A DNA stretch of 64,000 nucleotides from Iodidimonas nitroreducens (GTDB lineage: Bacteria; Pseudomonadota; Alphaproteobacteria; Sphingomonadales; Rhodothalassiaceae), in the NCBI RefSeq assembly GCF_008579165.1, contig NZ_BKCN01000006.1; one strand, 5' to 3'. The position numbers and the translations under genes were made by a program. The notes under the pieces were generated by a model. It was given only the letters and a program-made list of their open reading frames with translations, searched no databases and had not been told where the DNA came from. This document shows positions 36,266 to 44,835 of this stretch, one piece after another (the first letter of the stretch is position 1; each line of letters starts with the position of its first letter).

Positions 36266-36951
36266 CTAAACGGCTCTTTTTGCCGAGCGGGCAAGGCCGC
36301 CATAAAGATCAAACATCGCCGATCGCCATTGGCAGATCAGATCATCATCAGCCAGAATCTGAAAATCAGAGCAACAATGGGCCCAAACAAAAGCCCCAAA
36401 GGCCAGATAATCGGCAAAAGCCGGGTGATCGCCGCAGATAAAGGGCTGATCCTTCAAGGTGGCGCGCAGGGGATCAAGGCTTTGGCGAAAGCGCGGCAAG
36501 GCCTGTTCGCGATTGGCTTTTGCGTCTTCCAAACGGCAGCCAAGGCGTTTTTCCCGGCTGGTGCGGAAATAGTCCTGATCCTCGGGGTCGAGGCAGGCGC
36601 AGATATCGGCCGCCAACATCGGGAACAAGCCTGCCAGAATCGTCCGGTCCACCCAGTTTTCATGAAAAAAGCCTGCCCCCGGCCAATAGCCCCGCCAAAA
36701 AGCGAAGGCCGTTCGGGATAGCTGTCTTCCAGATAGCAGGCGATGGCCCAGCTATCACTGACCCATTGGCCCTGATCCTCGATCACCGGCACAGTGGATG
36801 AGCCCGAAGGGGCAAAGGCCGATTTATCGCCAAAGCGGGTAAAAACCCGCTCGGGCTCGATCCCCTTATGGGCCAGCGCCATGCGAATGCGCCACACATA
36901 AGGGGAAAAGCTCAGTTCCTCATCGCTGCCGGTTAATTCGAATAAGCGCAT
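36266..36951 (-). CDS. Glutathione S-transferase family protein, frame broken once
   Basis: About 228 residues. The N-terminal thioredoxin-like domain shows SPYVWRIRMALAHKGIEPE and the cis-Pro region VPVIEDQGQWVSDSWAIACYLE. A helical C-terminal domain follows, with DHPAFADYLAFGAFVWAH. The two halves are in different frames and join at FFHENWVDRTI, where a run of six A on the plus strand (36665-36670) should be seven. Similar to fungal/proteobacterial GSTs that act as beta-etherases or dehalogenases in a broad sense; the substrate is not predictable. It sits directly upstream of the ABC operon. Confidence 0.8.
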
Positions 36952-37071
36952 TGTGTCATCTCCCCATGGTGTCTTATTTGCCCGCGGGGGAGTGTGCCTA
37001 TCTGGGCCGCCAAGTGCAAGCCATCTGCTGTGGCGGTCGAGGCTTTAGGGGCCATGGTGGGCATCAAGCCC

Positions 37072-37711
37072 TCATTCGCCATCATGCATTTCAAAATTGC
37101 CCGACCCTGAAATCGAGACGGATTTGACCAGTGGCTTGCCCGCTACGGACACATCACCCGAGCCATTGATCTCGACCGTGATGCCCTTGCCCGCATAGAC
37201 ATCGGCATCGCCCGAGCCATTGATTTCGATGGCCACCTGATCGCAGCGCAAGGCGCGCATATCGATATCCCCGGAGCCATTGATCTCGTAATCGGCGGAT
37301 CGCAGGTGCCATCGGCCATAATATCGCCCGAGCCGCTGATCTCGGCAGAGAAGCGATCAGTTTTAATACCCTTGATGGTGGCATCCGATGATCCATCGAT
37401 CATGATGGCATTAAGATTGGGCACACTGATGGTGGCCAGCAATTTATCGGATGACTGGAATCGGCCCTTCATATCGATGATCAGCGTTTTGTCTTTGACG
37501 CTGGTTTTGATGCGGTCCTGATCATCCTGTTCAGCCTGATGGCAACCGATTGGCTTCCGCCAACCATGATATTGGCATCCATTGCCCCCTTGATGCGGAT
37601 TTTTTCAAAGGCGGGCAGGTCGCGTTGTTGGGTGATGGGCTCGGCCAAGGATGGGGCGGCGCCCATCATCAGCACGGCAAGGATGGTGAGGGGAATGCGC
37701 TTTTTCAACAT
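37072..37711 (-). CDS. Exported GIN-domain (DUF2807) beta-helix protein, two frame breaks
   Basis: About 213 residues. The signal peptide (RIPLTILAVLMMGAAPSLAEP) targets it to the periplasm. The body is a run of right-handed beta-solenoid repeats with the motif INGSGD or ISGSGD, seen at least five times, the mark of the head GIN/DUF2807 fold. The frame changes near 37545 (VAI-QAEQDDQDRIK) and 37305 (TCG-SADYEINGSGD); both need one added base. A putative adhesive or structural role is only inferred from the fold. It stands alone. Confidence 0.78.
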
Positions 37712-38038
37712 GGGATGTCCTGACTGTCGGAGTTATTCATATAACAGATTTATACATATCGAATATGAATATATTGTGCAAGTCAGGACTGTGCATCTGC
37801 CATCAAAAAACCGCTGTGCTCATAAAAAAACCCGCTGTGAAGAACACAGCGGGTGAAGTTTGGGGAATGCTCAAGCGCACGATCAGGAAAAAACCACGAA
37901 CGCGGCGCTCTATTGCATCGGGACCGCAATTGCAAAATAGAATGCAACGAGATCAGGGTACGGGATTTTATGTCTATGTCAACAAAAAAACTTACCTAAA
38001 GTTTCTCATTGGTTGATAATTTTGTACTTTATAGTTTC
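37712..38038. other. 327-bp gap holding a minus-strand terminator and possible small RNA
   Basis: AT-rich upstream of the GIN gene (37735-37775). The middle has the terminator at 37824-37854. To its right the minus strand has TTGACA (37982-37977) without a good -10, then an imperfect hairpin CTATTTTGCA/TGCAATAG. An open frame on the plus strand (37870-38016, basic) has no family match, so I do not call it. Confidence 0.5.
37824..37854 (-). terminator. Intrinsic terminator (minus strand) with a partly duplicated tail
   Basis: On the minus strand ACCCGCTGTG-TTCTT-CACAGCGGGT is a perfect 10-bp stem followed by seven T. A second CACAGCGG-TTTTTT follows at 37818-37805. It could end the sugar-dehydrogenase/cytochrome transcript, whose last stop is 185 bp upstream, or a separate small RNA. 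Confidence 0.88.
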
Positions 38039-38461
38039 TTAATTGTCATCTGCCGACATCTGTTCAGCGGCGCGGACCCTGGCGATCTGCGCCGCTGTGA
38101 TGGCGGGGGCATCATTATCGAATGTCTGGCGCAGATAGCTCAACAGGGCGGCCAGATCCTCATCAATAAGCGTGGCAAAGCCCGGCATGATATTATCATG
38201 GCTGCGCTGCTCGGGGGGCAGTTCGGCGCTGCCATGCAAGATGAAGCGGATCAGCGCCGGAGCCGGACCATTGAGCCGGGGCGATGACCATAATTCGGGC
38301 TGCATATTGGGAACGCCGCCCCCATCGGCCTGATGGCACACCAGACAATGCTGCTCATAAACCGTCCTGCCATGGCTGTTCAGGCTGTCGTCGTTCGCCA
38401 CTGCAAGCGACCCCGGGACGGCGAGCAGCAGCCCGCCAAGAATGACCTTAACGGCCTTCAT
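38039..38461 (-). CDS. Periplasmic c-type cytochrome paired with the sugar dehydrogenase
   Basis: A 140-residue class I cytochrome c. The signal peptide (VILGGLLLAVPGSLAVA) precedes the heme site CLVCHQ near residue 40; the distal Met ligand is probably in NIMPGFATLI near 95. It would accept electrons from the PQQ-type dehydrogenase whose gene overlaps its start by 14 bp, and pass them to the terminal oxidase. Similar pairs occur with sorbosone and aldose dehydrogenases. Confidence 0.88.
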   Translation of the reverse strand: MKAVKVILGGLLLAVPGSLAVANDDSLNSHGRTVYEQHCLVCHQADGGGVPNMQPELWSSPRLNGPAPALIRFILHGSAELPPEQRSHDNIMPGFATLIDEDLAALLSYLRQTFDNDAPAITAAQIARVRAAEQMSADDN

Positions 38462-39767
38462 AGGTCACCTTCCAGATCCGCCCTGCGGCATCATCGGCAA
38501 TATAAAGAGCACCATCGGGGCCAATGGCAAGGCCGGTCGGGCGATGCTTGGCGGCGCGGGGCGAGGCGAGTTCATCCGTTCCCTTGAAACCATCGGCAAA
38601 AATGATGGGTTCGCCGGTCACCGTGCCCTCCGCATCCATGGGGATGAAGGCGACATTATAGCCCGCCTGGGGCAGGGGGGCGCGATTCCAGCTTCCGTGA
38701 AAGGCAATGAACGCGCCATGCCGGAAAGCATCGGGAAAAGCCGTACCATCATAGAAAACCAGATCATTGGGTGCCCAATGGCCGGGGAAAACACTGAGCG
38801 GTTCGACGTAATCGGCATCGCTGACCGGTGTTTTGCCATCGCCGCCATATTCCGGCGCCACCATCCGTTCGCCCCGGATATGATCCCAATAGCTATAGGG
38901 CCAGCCATGATCGCTGCCTTCATAAGCCTTGTGAAATTCTTCCGCAGGCAATTCGGCATTTTGCTGATCATTATAATATTGCGGGAAAAGCTGGCTTAAT
39001 TGATCCCGGCCATGGCTGAGGAAATAAAGGGCATCGGCGCTTTTGTTCCAATCCATGGCCAGCCCATTGCGAATACCGGTGGCATAAAGGCTGCCATCCT
39101 TGCCATGCACCTGCCCCGTTTCATTGGCATTAAAACGCCAGATTCCGGCCTGAAGTTCTAGCTGCGGGCAAGGCTTCAGCCCCATACTGCCCGGGGTGCG
39201 GGCGCGTTCCTGACAGGCATTGGAAGGCGCGCCAACCGTGACAAACATCGCCCCCTTGCCATCAAAGGTCATGGGCTTGGTGGCATGAGTATTTTGTTCA
39301 GGAAAGCCGCTGACAATTGTTTCCGGGGCGCTGGTGGGCATGGGTTCATCCCCAAGCTTATAGCGGCCGATTTTGGTATCCGAGCTGAAATAAAGCCAAC
39401 CATCATGGATCGCCAGACCGGTGCCGCCATAATCGCCAAAAAGTTTCTGGCGATCCGCCTTGCCATCCCCGTCATCATCATTGAGCGCCCAGAGCCAGCC
39501 GCCATCCTTTTCGCCATAGAGCGAGGCATAAACCGTGCCATCGGCGCGTACCGCCAGATGCCGGGCCCGGCCCAGATCATCGGCAAACAGGGTGGCCTTG
39601 AAGCCCTTGGGCAGGCGGATCGAAAGATCACGATCCAATGTGCCGCTTTCTGCCGACCATTGCGCCCTATCTTGCTTTTGTTCGGATGGATCTTGTATCT
39701 GTGCGCTGAGTTGAGCCGGGGCCATCAAGCCAAGGATCAGCAACGAATATGTGGGCCAGCGTTTCAT
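38448..39767 (-). CDS. PQQ-dependent sugar dehydrogenase (sorbosone-dehydrogenase-like)
   Basis: A 439-residue periplasmic beta-propeller enzyme. The signal peptide (YSLLILGLMAPAQLSAQ) is clear. The propeller has blades with LPKGFKATLFADDLGRARHL, VRADGTVYASL and DGALYIADDAAGRIWKV, plus FHGSWNR and HRPTGLAIGPDG; His and Arg residues of soluble aldose-dehydrogenase-like enzymes are present. PQQ binding is known for the family, but PQQ-synthesis genes are not in the window. It is co-transcribed with the cytochrome c gene. The substrate is probably an aldose or related aldehyde. Confidence 0.85.
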   Translation of the reverse strand: MKRWPTYSLLILGLMAPAQLSAQIQDPSEQKQDRAQWSAESGTLDRDLSIRLPKGFKATLFADDLGRARHLAVRADGTVYASLYGEKDGGWLWALNDDDGDGKADRQKLFGDYGGTGLAIHDGWLYFSSDTKIGRYKLGDEPMPTSAPETIVSGFPEQNTHATKPMTFDGKGAMFVTVGAPSNACQERARTPGSMGLKPCPQLELQAGIWRFNANETGQVHGKDGSLYATGIRNGLAMDWNKSADALYFLSHGRDQLSQLFPQYYNDQQNAELPAEEFHKAYEGSDHGWPYSYWDHIRGERMVAPEYGGDGKTPVSDADYVEPLSVFPGHWAPNDLVFYDGTAFPDAFRHGAFIAFHGSWNRAPLPQAGYNVAFIPMDAEGTVTGEPIIFADGFKGTDELASPRAAKHRPTGLAIGPDGALYIADDAAGRIWKVTYEGR

Positions 39768-39843
39768 GACGGTCCTCCTTTGAGAGAAATGCGCTTAATC
39801 TATTTTAGGGTTCATCCCGCTAAAGACAACCAGAGAACGTTCC

Positions 39844-40449
39844 ATGTCATTGAATAAGGCCCGACCCGAAGCCATCGATGTTTTATTGACCCGTCGATCC
39901 GTGAAAACCCGGGATATGATCGCCCCGGGGCCGGATGCCCCGGCATTGGCCCGGATTTTAGAAGCCGCCATGCGCGTGCCCGATCATGGCAAGCTCACGC
40001 CCTGGCGGTTTTTCGTATTTGAAGGCGAAGGGCAAGAAGCCCTGTCGGCGATCATCATACGGGCCTTTCAACAGGAAAACCCCGATTGCACCTCAGCCCA
40101 ATTAGCCAAGATGGAAGGCTTTGCCCGGCAGGCCCCGCTTTTGGTGGTGCTGGCCTCCTGCCCATCGGATGCCAAACCCATCGCGCTATGGGAACAGCAG
40201 CTTTCCGCCGGGGCCAGCGCCATGGCGATGCTGATGGCAGCGCATATGCTGGGCTATGTGGGGCAGTGGCTAACCGATTGGCCCGCATATAGCCCGGCCG
40301 TGCACAGCCATTTGGGCTTGGGTTCAGGCGACCGGATCGCCGGATTTTTGTTTTTTGGCAGCGCCGCAGCACAGCCTACCGAACGCCCGCGCCCGAATAT
40401 TGCTGATCTGGTGCGCTTTTTTGGCACAGAGGCGGATGAGGGGGAATAA
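39844..40449 (+). CDS. Nitroreductase-family flavoprotein (YdjA-like)
   Basis: A 201-residue FMN enzyme. LLTRRSVKTRDM gives the FMN-phosphate Arg pair, and MRVPDHGKLTPWRFFVF is the typical YdjA-type second FMN contact. SAGASAMAMLMAAHMLGYVGQWLTDWPAY is the core helix. Small single-domain members reduce nitroaromatics or enals; the physiological substrate is unknown. Divergent from the sugar-dehydrogenase operon, 76 bp apart. Confidence 0.88.
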   Translation: MSLNKARPEAIDVLLTRRSVKTRDMIAPGPDAPALARILEAAMRVPDHGKLTPWRFFVFEGEGQEALSAIIIRAFQQENPDCTSAQLAKMEGFARQAPLLVVLASCPSDAKPIALWEQQLSAGASAMAMLMAAHMLGYVGQWLTDWPAYSPAVHSHLGLGSGDRIAGFLFFGSAAAQPTERPRPNIADLVRFFGTEADEGE

Positions 40450-40472
40450 GCAGCCCCCACCCTTATAAAAGC

Positions 40473-41737
40473 CTATAAGGACCGCGCTAAAACCGCCAAA
40501 GCCTGCCCCTGGGCATCATCGCTTTCGATGGCGGCAATGATGCGGGTGGCCTGCTCGATAGCCGCTACATCGCCCAAAGCCTCGGCCATGGCGACCCGCG
40601 CCCGATCCCGCTCGAAACGCGAATCTTCTTCGGTCAGCAGGGCAAGCAGATGATCGCTCAAGGCCTGCACAATGGGCCGGGAACCGGGCAAAGCCGCCAA
40701 GCGCCGGATCAGGGCGCTTTGTTCACGCAGGCCCGTGACGGATTGCGCAAGCTTTGCCGCGCGATCAATATGGCCACCAAGGGTGAGAGCATGAACGGCA
40801 TCGGCAATGGCGATGGGGCGATCATAATCGGATCGCACCCCCGCTGCCAGATTCGCCGCCCGATCCGCATAATCTTCGTAACTGGCTTGGTCCCCCAGCG
40901 CCTGGCTGGCCAGGGCAAGCCCGGCATAAAGCCGCGCCCGTTCATGATTGAGGGATAAAGCGCCCAGGGCTTCGCTGGCTTTGGCGATCAGATCCCGGGC
41001 CGTTTCGGGCTGGCCGCGCTCTGCCTCGATCCGGGCGAGGCGGGTTTCCCCCAAAGCCTTGAGCAGATCATGATCAAGATTATCAAGGCGATCCATCAGG
41101 GCGGATACCGGAAGATCGGCATCATTTTGATCTTCATTGGCCAGCCATTCGATCATCGATACGGTTGAACGCAAAGCCAGCAGCGGTTCCGTGATGCGAT
41201 CGAGATGATCCAGTGCGGCGGCGATATTGCCGCGCCGGGCCTCGGCGAGAGCAATCTCGCCAAAGGCATCGGCTTTCAGGAAACGATCATTAAGGTCGGA
41301 GGCGATGGCGATGGCCTCTTCGCTGCGCCCGATTTCGGTGAGCGGCCCGACAATCAGGGCCAGCTTTTGTTCGGTGCCGATGGAAATGCCAATATCGCGC
41401 GCGGCCTCAAGGGCCAGATCAAGGGTTTGGGCGGCGCGATCCTGATCCCCGATACGCGCAAAGCTTTTGCCCAAAGCGATCAGCGTATCAACCGGGCGAT
41501 AGGCAATTCTTCTTCGGCGGTGACCAAAAGGGCCGAGGCCAAAGCGCAGGTGCGATTGGGATTTTCCAGGCAGCTTTCGATCATCTGCGCCGAGGCTTTG
41601 GGGGTTTCCAATTCAGCCTGTGCCAAAAGCGTGGGGCGATCTTTTGCAACCGCCCGAAAGCCGCTATCAGCGGGTGCAGAGGCTGCCATGCATAAAAAAG
41701 CAGCAAAGCCTGTGCAGGCGGTTTTAAGCAGTGTCAT
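40473..41737 (-). CDS. Exported alpha-helical repeat (TPR-like) protein, frame broken once
   Basis: About 421 residues. A signal peptide (KTACTGFAAFLCMAASAPA) is followed by Ala/Leu-rich helix pairs (AEARRGNIAAALDHLDRI; ARLYAGLALASQALGDQASYEDYADRA), a TPR-like solenoid. The frames join at EEE-IAYRPVDTLIALGKSF near 41505, where one A is missing. I chose the ATG at 41737, preceded by AGGAGTT. No enzyme motif is present, so it is probably a periplasmic scaffold. Last of a minus-strand run of djlA-like, eamA, ampD-like and this gene. Confidence 0.75.
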
Positions 41738-41795
41738 GGAAACTCCTGTTCGTCTGTGACCTTGCCCTGTTGGGCTTTGGCATAACATAGGGCCT

Positions 41796-42496
41796 TTAAA
41801 AATGCGACCAGCGCCGCTGCGCCACCCCGGTGATATGATCGGGCGTAAAATGACGCTGTGCGGCCCGCACGATCTGCATGGTTTTATGATCATAAAGGCC
41901 ATTAGGGTCGAGATCATAGCCGAAGGCCATCAAGTCATATTGCAAGTCTGTGACAGAAATATTGCACGCCGAGCCAAGGGCTTTGATTTCGGGAAAAAGG
42001 CCCAAACCGTGTCGGGCCAGCAAAGCCCAGGGGAAGCGCTCTCCGGGATCGATTTTGCGGGCCGGGGCCACATCGCTATGGCCCAGAAGATGCCAATCGG
42101 CGATGGGATGGCGCTGCCGGATATCGTGCAGCAGGGCGATCAGCCGATCAATCTGCGGCGTGGGAAAAGGCCGATAACCAAAGCCATGGCCGGGATTGAC
42201 CAATTCGATCCCGATGGATCGGCTATTCACATCGCTGATCCCCTCCCAGCAACTTTTGCCCGCGTGCCAGGCGCGATGATCTTCGGCCACCAGCCATAAA
42301 GGGTGCCATCCTCATCAATCAGATAATGCGCCGAAACTAAGGATCGCGGATCGCATAAGCGGGCCAGCGCGGCTTTGGCGCTGATCATGCCGGTATAATG
42401 CAGCACCACAAGATCGGGGAGATCCCGCCCCAAAAGCGGATGACGGGGGCCGAAATTGGGCGAAGGCCGATGGATTTGGGTCAGGTGGCTATCCAT
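41796..42496 (-). CDS. N-acetylmuramoyl-L-alanine amidase (AmpD/AmiD type), frame broken once
   Basis: About 233 residues. The amidase_2 domain carries zinc ligands in VVLHYTGM (His), HLLGHSDVAPARKIDPGERFPW (His and Asp) and the catalytic Glu in GIELVNPGHG. A C-terminal peptidoglycan-binding segment (LQYDLMAFGYDLDPNGLYD) is present, as in AmiD. It cleaves the amide between muramic acid and the stem peptide during recycling. The frames join at LYG-LVAEDHRAWH near 42294, one G missing. No signal peptide, so it is probably cytosolic. It lies beside a DjlA-type gene, a common alphaproteobacterial neighbourhood. Confidence 0.88.
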
Positions 42497-42523
42497 CTCT
42501 ATATCCAGATCAGGGGTGGCAGA

Positions 42524-43392
42524 TCAGGGGCGGTTGGTGGCTTTTTGTCGGGCCCGCAGGCTGATGATCAAAACACCAAGCAGGGTCATCGCGCCGCCCA
42601 GAAGATCGCTGATGCTCAGATGTTCTTCAAGGAATAAAACGGCGGTGAGCACGGCAAAAACCGGCGCCATCAGCAAAAAGGGGCTGACCAGAGTGACCGG
42701 GTATTTCTGGTAAAGATAATTCATCCCGCCATGGCCCAGAATCGAGGCCCCAAGGGCGGAATAAGCGATGGCCGCATAGGCCTGCCATGGGGCTGCGAAC
42801 AAGGCTTCAGCTTGGCCAAACTCGAAAAGTGACGATAAAAAAAGCGAACCGGGAATGGCGGCCAAAGCGGTCCATGCCTGCACGGTCATGGGATGGGCCC
42901 CTTTGATCCGGCGCATCAGGATCGCCACCACGGCATAGGAAAAGGCGGAAAATAAAACAAGGCCGATAGATGTGAGGGTGGTGGTGCCCCCCGCTCGAAC
43001 CCCAAAACCACGACGCCGGCAAAGGAAAGGGCAATGCCGGAAATCCGCCAGATGCCGATTCGCTCATCTAAAAACAGAACCGCCAAAATCACTGCAAAAG
43101 GCACATTGGTTTGGGCAATGATCGCGACGGGGGCCAGATCGGCAGACACCGCCATCGCCAGAAAAACACTACCGAAATGGAAAATCCCCAAAATACAGGC
43201 AAGGGACAGCAGAATTTTCATCTGCCCCCTGACCGGCTTTAAAAAAGGAAACAGAACCGCCAAAACCATGGCAAAGCGTATGGCATTGGCCAAAAGGGGC
43301 GGAAAATGATCCACCGCCACCGCGATGGCCGCAAAATTCACCCCCCAAAGCAGGGTGATGAGCAAAACAAACAGGATATGGCCAAGGCTCAT
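42524..43392 (-). CDS. EamA-family (DMT superfamily) transporter, frame broken once
   Basis: About 289 residues with ten membrane helices in two EamA repeats. The first repeat opens LFVLLITLLWGVNFAAIAVAV and ends RISGIALSFAGVVVLGFERG; the second opens TSIGLVLFSAFSYAVVAIL and ends LLGGAMTLLGVLIISLRARQ. The frames join at a run of six C on the plus strand (42987-42992) that should be seven. Such transporters export amino acids or metabolites; the substrate is unknown. It lies between the djlA-like and amidase genes. Confidence 0.85.
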
Positions 43393-43429
43393 GCGGCAGT
43401 CCGGGATAGGATGCGTTTTGGCGGCATGA

Positions 43430-44101
43430 TCACTGGTTTCTTTGGGCTTTTACCCGATCATAGGCGGCATTGATGGAAGCCAAACGATCATTGGCAACAC
43501 TGATGAATTCGCGCGGCAGGCCCATGGCCATCAGGCGATCAGGATGGTTTTCCTTGATCAGTCGATGATAGGCGGCTTTGAGATCGGCATCGGCAATATC
43601 GGGTGAAACGCCCAGAACCGTATAAGGGCTGTTGCGATCCGTGCCGATATGGCGCGCCGACAGGGCTTCGAATTCGGCATCGCTAAAACCGAAAATGCCC
43701 GCCACCTTGTGCAGGAAATCAAGCTCTGAAGGATGCACCGAACCATCGGCTCGGGCGATATGAAACAAGGCGTCGAGCAGATCCTCTAAAATAATGGCAC
43801 GATCCTTGAACAGGGCCGCCACCTGCTTGGCATAAACCTCGAAACCGGCGGTATCCTGCCGCGCCATATCATAGACCCGGGCCACATTTTTCAATTCATG
43901 GGGGGGAATATCGAAAATGGCGCGAAAGGCATCCACTTCATCTTCCGTCACCTGTCCGTCGGCCTTGGCCATTTTGGCGGATAAGGCGATCACCCCGATG
44001 GTAAAGGTGATCTTTCGGGTTGCATCATCCTCATTCTCACTTCCCGTGATAAGGCGAAGCAAGCCGGATGCGGCGGAAAATAATGAGTCCCAAATCGACA
44101 T
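43430..44101 (-). CDS. DjlA-like co-chaperone (TerB and J domains)
   Basis: A 223-residue protein. Residues ~30-140 are a TerB-like helical domain (IGVIALSAKMAKADGQVTEDEVDAF and a second ARADGSVHPSELDFL). The C-terminal J domain has the diagnostic HPD in LIKENHPDRLMAMGLP, needed to stimulate DnaK. The N-terminal helix is only moderately hydrophobic, so membrane anchoring as in E. coli DjlA is unclear. First of a minus-strand run; the intergenic region upstream is 150 bp. Confidence 0.9.
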   Translation of the reverse strand: MSIWDSLFSAASGLLRLITGSENEDDATRKITFTIGVIALSAKMAKADGQVTEDEVDAFRAIFDIPPHELKNVARVYDMARQDTAGFEVYAKQVAALFKDRAIILEDLLDALFHIARADGSVHPSELDFLHKVAGIFGFSDAEFEALSARHIGTDRNSPYTVLGVSPDIADADLKAAYHRLIKENHPDRLMAMGLPREFISVANDRLASINAAYDRVKAQRNQ

Positions 44102-44252
44102 GATGTTTATCTAGCCTTCGCTGCTTATGGGTTCCAGCAAAATCGTTTCACATATTTCCATGAATATACACGGGGTTGTGATAAGAGGTTCATTGTCGTT
44201 CCCCCCCCACACAGAATAGGGTTTTGTTCTATGGGAGAAACAGGGACCTGAT

Positions 44253-44681
44253 ATGATTTCGACAAGCACCAATAAAGCCGCTTTTCCATTATTGCTTCAA
44301 CGGATTGCCGTTTTCCTGTTCATGGGAATCTGGACCCTGGATAAATTCGTCAATCCCGCCCACACGGCGGGGGTTTTCTCGAATTTCTATGGCGTTGATC
44401 TGGCGGCGGAATTGACCTGGGTTCTGGGGCTGGTGCAGGGGATCATTCTCATCGCTTTTCTTTTGGGTTTCATGAAAACCTTCAGCTATCTGCTGGTCTT
44501 TTTGATGCATGCGGTGAGCACAGTGGCCTCATGGAAGGTGTATCTGGTGGGATTTGATGGCAATCTTTTGTTCTGGGCGGCGATACCCGTTCTGGCAGGC
44601 TTGTGGATTCAATTTGCCCTGCGCGATTTCGATTGCATCACATTGGATGATCGCCTGAAAAAAGGTTTTACCGGCGATTGA
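44253..44681 (+). CDS. Four-helix membrane protein, DoxX-like
   Basis: A 142-residue integral membrane protein with four helices, an early RIAVFLFMGIWTLDKFVNP and a following HTAGVFSNFYG, reminiscent of DoxX-like proteins. Function unknown. The start ATG at 44253 has an AGGGAC site. Its stop codon is inside the first unit of a 14-bp tandem repeat (44674-44715). It stands alone. Confidence 0.65.
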   Translation: MISTSTNKAAFPLLLQRIAVFLFMGIWTLDKFVNPAHTAGVFSNFYGVDLAAELTWVLGLVQGIILIAFLLGFMKTFSYLLVFLMHAVSTVASWKVYLVGFDGNLLFWAAIPVLAGLWIQFALRDFDCITLDDRLKKGFTGD

Positions 44682-44715
44682 TCCGGGGCGATTGATCCGG
44701 GGCGATTGATCCGGC
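44674..44715. repeat. 14-bp tandem repeat, three copies, starting in the stop codon of the DoxX-like gene
   Basis: GCGATTGATCCGGG, GCGATTGATCCGGG and GCGATTGATCCGGC follow head to tail. The TGA of the gene is in unit one, and each unit contains TTGATC. Confidence 0.9.
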
Positions 44716-44835
44716 AATCATTTTACCGACAAGGCTTGAAGTTTGTTCTGCGTGGCGCTTAGCTCTGTTTTGTTGCGCTTATGATTCATAAGCCATGGCA
44801 GCAAAATATTTTCTCAGCCGAGCGGGGAACATGCG

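Noticed and set aside
37870..38016. Basic open frame resembling a small ribosomal protein at first sight
   Set aside because: The residue pattern does not match bL34, bL36 or S21, and it runs opposite to the terminator-bearing transcript.
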